A DNA stretch of 64,000 bases from Methanomicrobiaceae archaeon (lineage in GTDB: Archaea; Halobacteriota; Methanomicrobia; Methanomicrobiales; Methanomicrobiaceae), in assembly GCA_016926855.1 (NCBI GenBank), contig JAFGNT010000018.1:213990-277989 (forward strand). Reading direction: 5' to 3'. The stretch's first letter is position 1. Every line of letters begins with the position of its first letter. Of this stretch, positions 1-11,150 are shown piece by piece. The notes below the pieces were generated by a model that saw nothing but the letters and a program-made list of their open reading frames with translations, made no database searches and had not been told where the DNA came from. A program made the position numbers and the translations under genes.

Positions 1-4
1 AACT

Positions 5-1330
5 ATGGTACATGATGAGATCACCAGAACTCTCGACCGGCTTGAAAGCGACGAGGTGCGTTTCATCCGCCTCCAGTTCTCAGATATCCAGGGAATGCCC
101 AAAAATGTTGCAATCCCCATAAAACAGGCGGAAAAAGCATTAACAGACGGAATCGGATTTGATGGTTCATCCATTGAAGGGTTTGCCCGCATTGAGGAGT
201 CGGACATGGTACTCCGGCCCGATACCTCGACATACAGCCTCCTGCCGTGGCGAAAGGGTACCGATACCGTTGCGCGGTTTATCTGTGACGTGCACACGCC
301 GGACGGGAGGCCTTTTGACGGCGACCCCCGCTATGTCCTGAAGAAAACCCTCGCCGAGGCTGAAAAGATGGGTTATGTTTTCAACACGGGACCGGAGCTC
401 GAATTTTTCATCTTTAAAATGCTGGACGGGAAGCCGAGCCTCGAGTTCCAGGACACGGGAGGGTATTTTGATCTCGCCCCGACCGATCTCGCGGAGAATG
501 TCCGGCGTGACATCGTCCTTGCCCTGACCGAGATGGGATTCGACATCGAAGCGTCCCACCATGAAGTTGCGGAGAGTCAGCATGAGATTGATTTCAAGTA
601 CAGTGACGCGCTGACTACCGCCGACAATGTCATTACCTTTAAATTTGCGACGAAAACCATCGCGCTTTTAAACGGTCTGCATGCCTCGTTCATGGCGAAG
701 CCGATATACGGGATCAACGGGAGCGGTATGCATACGAACGCCTCTCTCGCACGAAACGGGAAGAACGCATTCTTCGATCCCGACACATCCATGCAGCTCT
801 CGCCAATCGCGCTCCAATTCATCGCCGGCGTGCTCGCCCATGTCAAGGGCATCACACGGCTCGCAAACCCGACAATCAACTCTTACAAACGGCTGGTGCC
901 GGGGTACGAGGCCCCGGTCTACATCTCGTGGAGCGCTTCGAACCGCACCGCCCTCGTCCGCGTTCCTGCGCCACGGGGAAACAGCACCCGCATCGAGCTC
1001 CGGAGCCCGGATCCGACATGCAATCCGTACCTGACCTTCGCGGCTATCCTCGCGGCTGGGCTTGACGGTATTAAAAACGAGATGGAAGCGCCGCCCAGCA
1101 CCGACACGAACATCTTTAAAATGTCCGCAGCCGGGCGCGAAGCGGCAGGCATTGAAACTCTGCCGGAGGATCTCAAAACCGCTAACAGCCACCTGCTACA
1201 AGACGAGGTGCTCTGTGCCACGCTCGGCCCGCATGTGATAGAGGGGCTTGCCAGCATTACGGAGCTGGAATGGGACAGGTTCCGCACCGTGGTTCATCCC
1301 TGGGAAGTCGGGCAGTATTTAAATTATTAA
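5..1330 (+). CDS. glnA: Glutamine synthetase, type I
   Basis: 441 aa ORF with GS motifs (GFDGSSIEGF, NGSGMHTN, APRGNSTRIELRSPDPTCNPYL); next to amt/glnK genes. Confidence 0.97.
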   Translation: MVHDEITRTLDRLESDEVRFIRLQFSDIQGMPKNVAIPIKQAEKALTDGIGFDGSSIEGFARIEESDMVLRPDTSTYSLLPWRKGTDTVARFICDVHTPDGRPFDGDPRYVLKKTLAEAEKMGYVFNTGPELEFFIFKMLDGKPSLEFQDTGGYFDLAPTDLAENVRRDIVLALTEMGFDIEASHHEVAESQHEIDFKYSDALTTADNVITFKFATKTIALLNGLHASFMAKPIYGINGSGMHTNASLARNGKNAFFDPDTSMQLSPIALQFIAGVLAHVKGITRLANPTINSYKRLVPGYEAPVYISWSASNRTALVRVPAPRGNSTRIELRSPDPTCNPYLTFAAILAAGLDGIKNEMEAPPSTDTNIFKMSAAGREAAGIETLPEDLKTANSHLLQDEVLCATLGPHVIEGLASITELEWDRFRTVVHPWEVGQYLNY

Positions 1331-1366
1331 AAGAAATTTTTTTCTTGAGTTAATTATATATGTGGT

Positions 1367-1380
1367 GGAAACAAACTTCC
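1367..1380. promoter_or_regulatory. Candidate NrpR operator GGAA-N6-TTCC (GGAAACAAACTTCC) upstream of amt1
   Basis: Exact match to the GGAA-N6-TTCC operator known for the methanogen repressor NrpR; just downstream of an AT-rich TATA-like stretch (aattatatat). Confidence 0.75.
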
Positions 1381-1447
1381 TTCTGTCAAAAGTTAAAAGA
1401 CCCTGTCTTTCCTACAGAGTCTGCAACAGACAAAAAGGTGAGTTTAA

Positions 1448-2644
1448 ATGCCAATTGACAGCGGGGATACCGCGTTCATCCTGATTTGCACCGCACTGGT
1501 GATGCTCATGACACCCGGCGTCGGGTTGTTCTACGGGGGCATGGTCCGTAAAAAGAACCTGATATCCATGATCGCACTGGCGTTCATCGCTTTTGCACTG
1601 GTAACAATTCAGTGGACGTTTGTCGGCTATAGTCTTGCGTTCGGATCAGACATCGGCGGTTTCATCGGCGGACTGGATTTCCTCGGCCTTAACGGCGTGG
1701 GGATGGAGGGTGACGGAATTCCCGATCTGCTCTTCATGGTCTTCCAGCTCGTCTTTGCAGGCCTTACCCTTGCCATCCTGACATCAGGTATCGCCGAACG
1801 TATTAAACTCAGTTCGTTCATCATCTTCGGATTGCTCTGGACGACGCTGGTGTACGACCCCCTTGCCCACTGGGCATGGGGCGGCGGGTGGGCGGCAAGC
1901 CTCGGAGCGCTTGACTTCGCAGGCGGAACGGTCGTTCACATCAGTTCCGGGTTCGGGGCGCTTGCGCTCGCTCTCGTGATTGGAAAGCGGGCCGGCTTCG
2001 GACAGTATAGCATGGAGCCCCACAACATACCGATGACGCTCCTCGGCGGAGCACTTCTCTGGTTCGGGTGGTTCGGGTTCAATGCAGGAAGTGCGCTCGC
2101 AGCTAACGGGCTCGCTGCAAGTGCCTTTGTCGTCACGAACATCTCGGCCGCAGCAGGCGCCCTCGCCTGGATGGGGGCCTCGTGGATCAACGGCAAACCG
2201 AGTTCGCTCGGCATGATCAGTGGCGGTATAGCAGGACTCGTGGCAATCACCCCCGCCGCAGGATTTGTCAATCCCATGGCGGCAATTGTAATCGGCGTGG
2301 TTGCCGGACTGCTCTGTTATGCGGCACTGCTCTTCCGCGTCCGGAAAGGGCTTGACGAGAGCCTTGATGCATGGGCTATCCACGGGATGGGAGGCCTTTG
2401 GGGTGCGCTCGCAACAGGCATCTTCGCAACTGCTGCAATCGGGGGTGTTGACGGCCTTATCTACGGCAATCCCGGACAGTTCGTCATACAGGCAATCGAC
2501 GCGTTCGTCGCTATGGGCTACGCGTTCGGGGTGACGTTCATCCTCGCCAAACTGGTTGATATGACCATCGGACTGCGTGTCACCGAAGAGGAAGAATATG
2601 TCGGCCTGGATATCTCCCAGCACGGTGAATCTATCAGAGCATGA
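1448..2644 (+). CDS. amt: Ammonium transporter, Amt family
   Basis: 398 aa polytopic protein with Amt signatures ([23 protein letters not shown]); followed by glnK. Confidence 0.96.
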   Translation: MPIDSGDTAFILICTALVMLMTPGVGLFYGGMVRKKNLISMIALAFIAFALVTIQWTFVGYSLAFGSDIGGFIGGLDFLGLNGVGMEGDGIPDLLFMVFQLVFAGLTLAILTSGIAERIKLSSFIIFGLLWTTLVYDPLAHWAWGGGWAASLGALDFAGGTVVHISSGFGALALALVIGKRAGFGQYSMEPHNIPMTLLGGALLWFGWFGFNAGSALAANGLAASAFVVTNISAAAGALAWMGASWINGKPSSLGMISGGIAGLVAITPAAGFVNPMAAIVIGVVAGLLCYAALLFRVRKGLDESLDAWAIHGMGGLWGALATGIFATAAIGGVDGLIYGNPGQFVIQAIDAFVAMGYAFGVTFILAKLVDMTIGLRVTEEEEYVGLDISQHGESIRA

Positions 2645-2986
<342 letters not shown>

Positions 2987-3034
2987 GCGAGGTACCAACC
3001 GACACCACGTAGTCAAAACCAATCTTATAAATAT

Positions 3035-3056
3035 AGAAGGAAGAAAACTTCCTTCT
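3035..3056. promoter_or_regulatory. Candidate NrpR operator, perfect 8-bp inverted repeat AGAAGGAA-GAAAAC-TTCCTTCT upstream of amt2
   Basis: Core GGAA-N6-TTCC at 3039-3052; arms extend to 8 bp; follows TATA-like ataaatata. Confidence 0.8.
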
Positions 3057-3077
3057 ATCGATTAGTGAGCAACCCTT

Positions 3078-4274
3078 ATGGTACTGGATAGTGGTGATAC
3101 AGCCTTCATAATCATCTGCACGGCTCTCGTTCTGCTGATGGCACCCGGCGTAGGACTCTTCTACGGCGGCCTTGTACGGCGTAAGAATCTTATCTCAATG
3201 TTTGCACTCTCTTTTGCCGCACTTGCTATCGTGAGCGTCCAGTGGATATTGTTTGGATACAGCCTCGCATTCGGGCCGGATATCGGAGGCCTGATCGGCA
3301 GCCTGGAGTATGCGGGGCTGCAGGGTGTCGGGCTCTCGGGAGACGGCATCCCGGATCTCCTGTTTATGGTATTCCAGATGATGTTTGCAGCCGTGACCCT
3401 TGCGATTATCACGTCCGCGGTTGCGGAACGGATCAAACTCAGCTCATTCATCGTCTTCGGGCTGCTCTGGACAACGCTCGTCTACGATCCCCTTGCCCAC
3501 TGGGTCTGGGGAGGCGGATGGATGGCGGGATCAGGCATCCTTGATTTTGCAGGAGGTATCGTAGTCCATATCAGCGCCGGATGGGGTGCCCTGGCACTGG
3601 CACTGGTTATCGGGAAGCGTGCTGGTTTCGGGCAGTACAGCATGGAGCCGCATAACATTCCCCTGACACTGCTCGGGGGTGCACTTCTCTGGTTCGGGTG
3701 GTTCGGATTCAATGCGGGGAGTGCGCTTGCCGCAAACGGCCTCGCAGTAAATGCCCTCATCGTGACAAATACTGCAGCTGCAGCAGGCACCCTTGCGTGG
3801 ATGGCAGCATCCTGGATAAACGGCAAGCCGAGTTCGATCGGGATGATCAGCGGATCGATAGCCGGGCTGGGTGCCGTTACTCCTGCAGCAGGTTTCATCG
3901 ATCCGATCGGTGCGTTGATCATCGGTGCCGTCTCCGGAATCATCTGCTACTATGCCCTCCTCTGGCGCCTCAACCGGAGCCTTGATGAAAGCCTCGATGC
4001 ATGGGCAATTCACGGCGTCGGCGGCGTGTGGGGAACGGTGGCACTCGGAATCTTTGCACTATCCGGCATCGGCGGGATCACCGGGCTCATCGGGGGCTCC
4101 TCCGCCCAGCTGGCCCTTCAGGCAGTGGGTGCGGTGGCAGCGGTCGCCTACGCCTTTGCCGTCACATTCATGATTGCGAAGGCTGTTGACCTGACCATGG
4201 GACTCAGAGTAACGGAAGATGAGGAATATGTGGGGCTTGACATCTCACAGCATGGTGAATCGATCTATGTGTGA
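3078..4274 (+). CDS. amt: Ammonium transporter, Amt family (second copy)
   Basis: 398 aa, closely similar to the 1448-2644 product. Confidence 0.96.
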   Translation: MVLDSGDTAFIIICTALVLLMAPGVGLFYGGLVRRKNLISMFALSFAALAIVSVQWILFGYSLAFGPDIGGLIGSLEYAGLQGVGLSGDGIPDLLFMVFQMMFAAVTLAIITSAVAERIKLSSFIVFGLLWTTLVYDPLAHWVWGGGWMAGSGILDFAGGIVVHISAGWGALALALVIGKRAGFGQYSMEPHNIPLTLLGGALLWFGWFGFNAGSALAANGLAVNALIVTNTAAAAGTLAWMAASWINGKPSSIGMISGSIAGLGAVTPAAGFIDPIGALIIGAVSGIICYYALLWRLNRSLDESLDAWAIHGVGGVWGTVALGIFALSGIGGITGLIGGSSAQLALQAVGAVAAVAYAFAVTFMIAKAVDLTMGLRVTEDEEYVGLDISQHGESIYV

Positions 4275-4280
4275 GGAACC

Positions 4281-4613
4281 ATGAAAAAAATTGAAGCGAT
4301 ATTTCGCCCTGAAAAACGTGATAAAGTAAAAACAGCCCTTGCAGAGAACGGGTTTTTCGCAATGACTGTATCGGATGTGCGGGGGAGGGGTGCACAGAAG
4401 GGAATCCAGCTGCAGTACCGCGGTAAAAGGATGAAAGTCGACCTGATCCCGAAGATAAAGATCGAGATGGTCATCCGTGATGACGATGTTCCGAAAGTAA
4501 TCGGAACCATCAGAGCGGCAGCACGAACCGGCAAATACGGGGATGGGCGGAAATTCGTCCTCCCCGTAGACCAATCCGCCATGGTGCGGACCGACGAATT
4601 CGTGTCTGATTAA
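4281..4613 (+). CDS. glnK: P-II family nitrogen regulatory protein (second copy)
   Basis: 110 aa, paralog of 2654-2986. Confidence 0.95.
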   Translation: MKKIEAIFRPEKRDKVKTALAENGFFAMTVSDVRGRGAQKGIQLQYRGKRMKVDLIPKIKIEMVIRDDDVPKVIGTIRAAARTGKYGDGRKFVLPVDQSAMVRTDEFVSD

Positions 4614-4623
4614 CCGGGACGAC

Positions 4624-4661
4624 TTTCCGGCAGGATGATGTGGCTGTCTGCCTGCCGGAAA
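4624..4661. repeat. Perfect 11-bp inverted repeat (TTTCCGGCAGG / CCTGCCGGAAA, 16-nt loop) after glnK2
   Basis: Read directly; possible transcript 3'-end hairpin. Confidence 0.6.
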
Positions 4662-4748
4662 TCTCTCCTCACCAACCCATGCACCGGGGCAGGTGTGCCC
4701 CATCGATTTCACCGGGATTGAGAAAACGCCGGTAGAGAGGATACTGAT

Positions 4749-5420
4749 ATGGACACGTGTGATGAAATTTTCCGCGATCTGAACGATAAGCACTGGCGCC
4801 TCCGAGGCGAGGCGGTTGCACGGATCGGAAGGATCCGGAATCCCGAAGATATCCTGCAATTGATCGCCCGTACACGGTATGAAAAATGGTATATTCGTGA
4901 GGCCGTCGCTCACGGACTCGGTGGACACATGCATCCTGCCGCAGGTGTTGCACTCGTGCGTTCTCTGCACGAATACCGCTGGTTTATCAGGGAAGCGGTA
5001 TCTGCACTTATGCGGGGAGGAAGGCGGCCGCCGGTAGCTCCTCTTGCCGAAGCTCTCGCTGATGACGATTCGTCAATTCGTGCGATGGCTGCAGCCGCAC
5101 TCGGCATGGCGGGCGGGCATGACGCCGTCGCCGCACTGGCAGGGGCACTGTCGGATCCGGATACAGCTGTTCGGCGCCAGGCCGCCCGGGCGCTCGGGAA
5201 GACAGGTGAGCCTGAGGCTATGGATATCCTGATCGGGGCTCTCGCGGATCCGGAACCTGAAATACGCAACGCTGCGGCCCATGCACTCGGTATTCTCGGG
5301 TGTGCGGATGCCTGCGGGCCCCTCCAGCAGGCACTCGCCGACGAAGACGGGCGCGTAAGACGAACATGTGACATCGCACTTGAAAAACTCCGGAACACGA
5401 CAAAACATCATCATTCTTAA
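4749..5420 (+). CDS. HEAT-repeat (PBS-lyase-like) protein
   Basis: 223 aa with repeated AxxALG/AVxxLxxALxDPD units. Confidence 0.85.
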   Translation: MDTCDEIFRDLNDKHWRLRGEAVARIGRIRNPEDILQLIARTRYEKWYIREAVAHGLGGHMHPAAGVALVRSLHEYRWFIREAVSALMRGGRRPPVAPLAEALADDDSSIRAMAAAALGMAGGHDAVAALAGALSDPDTAVRRQAARALGKTGEPEAMDILIGALADPEPEIRNAAAHALGILGCADACGPLQQALADEDGRVRRTCDIALEKLRNTTKHHHS

Positions 5421-5447
5421 ACGCACATACCACACGCAGGAGCAATC

Positions 5448-6218
5448 ATGACACCCATTCGCGGAATACTCCTCGACATCGATGGTGTGCTGCAGGTCGG
5501 GGGAAAACCCGTCCCCGGAGCCTCCGGGACACTCGATACCCTGCGTGCACGGAAAATCCCGTTCCGGTGCCTCTCCAACACAACGCGGAAATGCCGCGCA
5601 GCAATCGCCGCCACGCTTCGCGACATGGGGCTTTTTGTCCCGGAAAGCCATATCGTCACCCCTGCTGCCGCAGCAGCGGCTCTTCTTGCCGAACGAGGGC
5701 AGAAACGGTGTCTTCTGCTCACAACAGGGGATGCAGTCCGTGATTTTTCAGCAGAGGGAATCATCGACACCCGCGACAATCCCGATGCGGTAGTGATCGG
5801 TGATGCCGGGGACGTCTTTACCTATGCATCCATGAACAGGGCATTCCGTGCCGTGCTGGACGGCGCAGCCTTCATCGCACTTGAAAAGGATCGTTACTGG
5901 ATGGATTCGGACGGATTGTCTCTCTCGGCCGGCCCGTTCGTCCGTGGCATCGAGTATGCGGCAGGGCGTGAGGCAGAACTGGTGGGAAAACCCTCGCCGG
6001 CATTTTTCGCCCGGGCGCTGGAGACACTCGGCACAGCGCCGGAGGAAACACTGATGGTCGGCGACGACGTCGTGACCGATATCGGAGGCGCACACCGTGC
6101 CGGAATGCGAGGATTTCTGGTCCGAACCGGCAAATTCCGGAAAGAGCAGGCTGTAGCCGCAGTGCCCGCCCCGGACCGGATCATCGAATCGATTGCCGCC
6201 CTTCCGGATTTCGTCTGA
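5448..6218 (+). CDS. HAD superfamily (class IIA) hydrolase
   Basis: GILLDIDGVLQVGG; LSNTTRKCR; VGKPSPAFFARALE; MVGDDVVTDIGGAHRAGM. Confidence 0.88.
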   Translation: MTPIRGILLDIDGVLQVGGKPVPGASGTLDTLRARKIPFRCLSNTTRKCRAAIAATLRDMGLFVPESHIVTPAAAAAALLAERGQKRCLLLTTGDAVRDFSAEGIIDTRDNPDAVVIGDAGDVFTYASMNRAFRAVLDGAAFIALEKDRYWMDSDGLSLSAGPFVRGIEYAAGREAELVGKPSPAFFARALETLGTAPEETLMVGDDVVTDIGGAHRAGMRGFLVRTGKFRKEQAVAAVPAPDRIIESIAALPDFV

Positions 6219-6229
6219 CTCATCCGGAA

Positions 6230-7915
6230 TCAGCGCCGGATGAGCTGTTTTTTCCTCTCCTCAAGTACCGGAATCCTTTTCTCGACAGGCAGGGGAGTCC
6301 CGGTGCACGGATCATAACCGAGATACCAGCATGCCGTCGCGCAGGTCAGCGGCGAGGGAGTGAAGATCTGGAACTGGTTCCCCGTAAGTTTGCAATCGCG
6401 GATAAAACGGACTGTCTCCTTCGCCTCCTTCTCTCCTTCTCCGGGATGCCCCACGATGATATAGGGAATGAGATATTTCCTTATACCCTCTCTGTGGGCA
6501 AGCCGGTCAAATCGTTCTTTAAACGCATAAAAAACGCTTTTTTCAGGCTTATTCATGGCAGCAAGCACGAAATCGGATCCTGATTCGGGCGCCACCTTCA
6601 TCTGCCCGGGGATATGGTGCCGGAGCAGGCGGAGAAGCAGTACATCGTCAAGGAGCACCGGATCAAACCGGACTCCTGAAGAAACCAGTACGTGCCGGAC
6701 ACCCGCCACTTCGCTAACCGCGCCGAGGAGGGCACCGTATTCAGCCGTTCCGGGCACCAGGTTTTCGCAGGCGTCACCGCGCCGGAGACAGTCCGGATGG
6801 TCGCATCCCCCGATGCGGCACCGGGAGGCATACATGTTTGCCGTGGGGCCGCCCACATCCGAGATGGTGCCGGAAAAATCCTTCATCGCGGCAATCGCTG
6901 CCGCTTCGCGAAGAACTGATGCCGGACTGCGGGAGACGATTTCAGCCCCCTGATGGGCACCAATGGCGCAAAAGGCGCATCCCCCGAAACAGCCACGGTG
7001 CGCTGTAATCGAATCGCGGATCATGGTGTATGCCGGGATCTCATGCGCATATCGTGGATGAGGGAGGCGCATAAACGGAAGATCATAGACAGCGTCGAGT
7101 TCGGCGGTCGTCAGGCGCCGGCGCGGGAACTGCACGAGAAAACGGTTGTTCTGTTGCTGTGTCAGAAGCCGCCGGTCGTTATTCCGGTAAAATGTGCAGA
7201 ATGCACGCGCAAATGCCGCCGTATCTGATGAGACGTCAGAATAGGAAGGAAGAATGATCGGATCGTCAGGAACATCTGCTTCCTTCCGGACAACGGCGGT
7301 TCCGGAAAGGGAACATTCTTCCGGAGCATCTCCTGCCTCCAGCGCCCGCACCGCGTCGCGAAGGGCATATTCGCCCGGTCCGTAAACGAGCAGGTGCGCC
7401 TTTGCATCGAAGAGAAGACTGCGCCTCACCGAATCGCTCCAGTAATCGTAATGGGCGATGCGCCGGAGCGACGCCTCGATGCCTCCGATAATGAGCGGTA
7501 CCTCCCGGCACACCGAGCGTATCTGGCTGCAGTAAACTGTCACCGTCCGGTCCGGTCGAATCCGGTATTTCTTTCCGTCTCCCGGTTTCGAGAAGAACGG
7601 ATTTCCGTTTTCAGAGAACAGGTCCTCACGCCGCGGTTTTTTATTTGCCGTGTAATTCAGAACCAGAGAGTCCATATTGCCGCCCGAAACGGCAAAAGCA
7701 AGACGCGGGACGCCGAGCTCGAGGAAACTCTCCGGATCGCGCCACCGGGGCTGGGCGAGAATCCCTACCCGGTAGCCGTCCGCCTCAAGAAACCGCCCGA
7801 GGATTGCCATTGCAAACGACGGGTGGTCCACGTACGCATCCGGAGTAACGATGATCACGTCGCACCGGTCCCAGCCCCGGCGGGCGATCTCCGCGCTGCT
7901 CGTTGGTAGAAACAT
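6230..7915 (-). CDS. YgiQ-family radical SAM protein
   Basis: 561 aa; CFGGCAFCAIGAHQG radical SAM motif plus YgiQ-type N-terminus (CDVIIVTPDAYVDHPSFAMAILGRFLE). Confidence 0.92.
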   Translation of the reverse strand: MFLPTSSAEIARRGWDRCDVIIVTPDAYVDHPSFAMAILGRFLEADGYRVGILAQPRWRDPESFLELGVPRLAFAVSGGNMDSLVLNYTANKKPRREDLFSENGNPFFSKPGDGKKYRIRPDRTVTVYCSQIRSVCREVPLIIGGIEASLRRIAHYDYWSDSVRRSLLFDAKAHLLVYGPGEYALRDAVRALEAGDAPEECSLSGTAVVRKEADVPDDPIILPSYSDVSSDTAAFARAFCTFYRNNDRRLLTQQQNNRFLVQFPRRRLTTAELDAVYDLPFMRLPHPRYAHEIPAYTMIRDSITAHRGCFGGCAFCAIGAHQGAEIVSRSPASVLREAAAIAAMKDFSGTISDVGGPTANMYASRCRIGGCDHPDCLRRGDACENLVPGTAEYGALLGAVSEVAGVRHVLVSSGVRFDPVLLDDVLLLRLLRHHIPGQMKVAPESGSDFVLAAMNKPEKSVFYAFKERFDRLAHREGIRKYLIPYIIVGHPGEGEKEAKETVRFIRDCKLTGNQFQIFTPSPLTCATACWYLGYDPCTGTPLPVEKRIPVLEERKKQLIRR

Positions 7916-7981
7916 GCTGGTCTTTCCTGAATACGGTAGGGCAGGCCGGGGGAAAAAAGAATGTTTTAACGACGGGTGAGG

Positions 7982-9586
7982 TCACCCGTCGAGAATTTCG
8001 AGCGCTTCGTTTCGGTATGCATTCATCACGTAGGGGATACCCGATATCTCCGAAGCTTCCTCCGTCAGTGCCATCACGTCGCCGCGTGACACGGACTTGA
8101 GGCTCCAGTTGCGGCTGCCCGCCATGATCTGCTGAAGGCCGGTCTTGAACCGCTGCGAATAGGTATACAGGCCGATAGCGCCGAGCGGAATTTCCTTCAG
8201 CCTCTCGCCGTATTTCTCCTTTACCTCTTCGTAGGCGACGAAGATCTCCTCCACCGTCGAGCCGTACTTCGAGACCGTCTTCGGGAGTTCGCCCGCTTCG
8301 AGCCACTTCCCGATGTTCTTGCCGACCATGCCGGGGATCATCAGTCCGCGGCCCATGCAAACCGCTTTCACGTACGGTGCGCCCATCGCAAGCGCCTTGA
8401 AGATGTTTGCCTCGTCGGCAAACCCGCCGGCAATCGCGATGTCCGGGACACGCATGCCCTTCTGCTTCAGGATCTCGCAGAACTGGTACGTGAGCGACTG
8501 GATGTAGAAGGTAGGGATACCCCATTCGTTCATCATCGGCCACGGGCTCATGCCGGTGCCGCCCGGTGCGCCGTCGATCGTGAGCAGATCAATCTTTGCC
8601 TCCGAGCTGTAGCGAAGCGCCATGGCAAGTTCTTTCATGGAGTATGCGCCGGTCTTCAGCGTCACGCGCTTGAAACCGATATCACGCAGGCGGTCGACCT
8701 CCTCGAGGAATCCTTCCTTCGTGACGAAGCCCAGCCGGGAGTGCCGCTCGAACTCCTTTATCGCACCGTCCTCAAACGCTTTCTGGATGTCGGGACGTGT
8801 AGGATCCGGGAGTACGATATACCCGCGGTTCTTGAGTTCGGTTGCACGCGAGAGTGAACCGACCTTGATTTCGCCTCCGATACATTTCGCTCCCTGACCC
8901 CATTTCAGCTCAATGGTCTGGAGATTGTGCTTGTGGGAGACGTATTCCGCGGTTCCAAGCCGGGTGTCCTCCACATTCATCTGCACGAGAATTTCACCGT
9001 ATCCCTCGTGGAACCGGCGATATGTATCGATACGGCGATCCATCTCGGGCGATTCGGTGACCTTGTGATTGTGGTCGAGCTTGAGGCCGGGGTCGATGCC
9101 GCAGACGTTCTCTCCGCACACAAGCGTGATGCCGGAGATGGCGGCGCCTATGGCGAACTCCTCCCAGTTCTTCCGTGCAATTTCGGTCGAGCCGAGCGCT
9201 CCGGTAAAGATCGGAAGACGCATCGGCACTTTCAGATCCCATCCATACGATGTCTCGGTGTTAACATCGTCAAAGACTGCCGTATCGGGCCCAATCTCAA
9301 CGCCGTCGGGAAGGCCGCGTGCTCCCACGGCGTACCCCTGGATATTGATGTGAGAGTAGTCGACCGGATAGTTCTTGTCGGCACCTGCGGTTATGTCGCC
9401 GAATGGGCCCGGATAGAGCACTTCACGGCCACGGAACGACGATAACCAGATTTCGCAGCTACCCTTGCACCCGTCGACGCACCGGGTACAGATACCCGAG
9501 ACAGGGGCGACATTCCGGGACCTGTTTGATGTCCCTATCGCTTCATTTGCATTTGGCTGTCTAAGATTCATTGAATCTCTCCTCAT
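7982..9586 (-). CDS. FMN-binding glutamate synthase-family protein (archaeal GltB-like)
   Basis: 534 aa; LLTIDGAPGGTGMSPWPMMNEWG and IAGGFADEANIFKALAMGA; N-terminal Cys cluster CTRCVDGCKGSC; start may be 9571. Confidence 0.85.
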   Translation of the reverse strand: MRRDSMNLRQPNANEAIGTSNRSRNVAPVSGICTRCVDGCKGSCEIWLSSFRGREVLYPGPFGDITAGADKNYPVDYSHINIQGYAVGARGLPDGVEIGPDTAVFDDVNTETSYGWDLKVPMRLPIFTGALGSTEIARKNWEEFAIGAAISGITLVCGENVCGIDPGLKLDHNHKVTESPEMDRRIDTYRRFHEGYGEILVQMNVEDTRLGTAEYVSHKHNLQTIELKWGQGAKCIGGEIKVGSLSRATELKNRGYIVLPDPTRPDIQKAFEDGAIKEFERHSRLGFVTKEGFLEEVDRLRDIGFKRVTLKTGAYSMKELAMALRYSSEAKIDLLTIDGAPGGTGMSPWPMMNEWGIPTFYIQSLTYQFCEILKQKGMRVPDIAIAGGFADEANIFKALAMGAPYVKAVCMGRGLMIPGMVGKNIGKWLEAGELPKTVSKYGSTVEEIFVAYEEVKEKYGERLKEIPLGAIGLYTYSQRFKTGLQQIMAGSRNWSLKSVSRGDVMALTEEASEISGIPYVMNAYRNEALEILDG

Positions 9587-9839
9587 TTCATTGAATAGTA
9601 CCTGACGATCAGGAAAAATGTTTGCAGGCCGGATAAGTGAACATCCAGACCATACTATTTCTTATAAAAATGAAGATTTATAAGCCCTTTCCTTCTATCA
9701 ATATAAAAAGCTTGTTGAAATCCTCTCCGATTTTGCCGGATAACCGGTGCATAGGGGGAAATAATACCGGAAAACACCCAGAGGGAGCTGCTTATTGCCC
9801 GGCGAGCCCGGATGACTGTGCGCGGGTGGACTGTATCGG

Positions 9840-10148
9840 TTACTCGCCGTTTTCGGGCTGCTGTTCGAGCATCAGGCCACCGAAAATGACCTTTTCAAGA
9901 ACCTGCCCGACATATTTTATCTTCTGGGTCTGCTCCATGTCCTCGTACCGGTGGATATCCGCATACACCTGCAGGCGCACCAGGGCAAACCGGAGGCGGT
10001 CGGGACCATCGTCGCCAAGGGAAAGCGACTGGCGATATACCGGCTCGATAAAAAAGGGAAATGCCTGGAAATTCTCAAGACAACGCACAATATCGGCGTA
10101 AATGCTCATCGGCTCCCCGCTGCCCTTGAGAATGTCCATATACTCCAT
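9840..10148 (-). CDS. Conserved hypothetical protein directly downstream of Mrp/NBP35
   Basis: 102 aa ORF abutting the Mrp ORF, same strand. Confidence 0.65.
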   Translation of the reverse strand: MEYMDILKGSGEPMSIYADIVRCLENFQAFPFFIEPVYRQSLSLGDDGPDRLRFALVRLQVYADIHRYEDMEQTQKIKYVGQVLEKVIFGGLMLEQQPENGE

Positions 10149-10149
10149 A

Positions 10150-11043
10150 TTAGTTCTGTATCTGCTTGAGCAGGGTATTTAAGACTTCGTCCACGTGTTT
10201 CCAGGTGGGATTCGACTCGTCCATGCCCGGACGGCGGATAATGAAGGGACGGCCCTCGTCACCCGCTTTTCGCATTTCGGGGTCCATTGGAATTCTGCCA
10301 AGATAAGAAACGCCAAGCTCCTCCGCAGCCTTTTTCCCGCCACCCATTCCGAAGAGGTCGATCTCTTCTCCACAGTGCGGACAGATCATACCGCTCATGT
10401 TCTCGATGATGCCGAGCACCCGGAGACCGATCTTTTCGATAAACCGGACGGCCTTCCCGGAGTCGAGGATTGCCACATCCTGCGGCGTGGTCACAATCAC
10501 CGCACCGGCAATATTCGGTGCGAGCTGGGCCACAGAAAGCACCTCGTCGCCCGTACCGGGCGGGAGGTCGACAACAAGATAATCGAGGGAGCCCCATGCA
10601 ACATCCTCGAGAAACTGCCGGATTGCTGTCATTTTCATCGGTCCGCGCCAGATGACGGGTGTACTTCGATCGGGCAGCAGAAATGCCATGGATACGACAC
10701 CGAGCGTGCCGGTGATCCGCACGGGATCGATATGCTTTCCGTCAAGGGAAGAGAGTTTTTTATCCTCGATCCCGAGCATGATCGGGATGCTCGGCCCGTG
10801 GATGTCGAGGTCGACAAGCCCGGTATTATACCCGCGGTTTGACAGGGACATGGCAAGGTTTGCCGCGACCGTACTCTTCCCGACGCCTCCCTTGCCACTC
10901 AGGACAAGGATGACGTGTTTGACATCTATTTTCACCTTCTCGGGCAGTCCGGTCTGGGTGTTGCGCGGATCATCGCAGGCATTTGCAGACGCGCAGGTCT
11001 TGCAGTTTCCGGTACAGGGCTCTTGAGTCGTATTTTCTGCCAT
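10150..11043 (-). CDS. Mrp/NBP35-family P-loop ATPase (Fe-S cluster carrier)
   Basis: GKGGVGKSTVAANLA, CPHCGEEIDLFG; N-terminal CTGNCKTC motif. Confidence 0.93.
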   Translation of the reverse strand: MAENTTQEPCTGNCKTCASANACDDPRNTQTGLPEKVKIDVKHVILVLSGKGGVGKSTVAANLAMSLSNRGYNTGLVDLDIHGPSIPIMLGIEDKKLSSLDGKHIDPVRITGTLGVVSMAFLLPDRSTPVIWRGPMKMTAIRQFLEDVAWGSLDYLVVDLPPGTGDEVLSVAQLAPNIAGAVIVTTPQDVAILDSGKAVRFIEKIGLRVLGIIENMSGMICPHCGEEIDLFGMGGGKKAAEELGVSYLGRIPMDPEMRKAGDEGRPFIIRRPGMDESNPTWKHVDEVLNTLLKQIQN

Positions 11044-11150
11044 ATTTAATATTCTCCTGATAATACATCGGATTTAGCATATATGTTTCATTCGGGCATC
11101 ATTAAAAGTATAGATGTTTGCACTGAGTGCCATGCAGGCATCCGCTTTGT

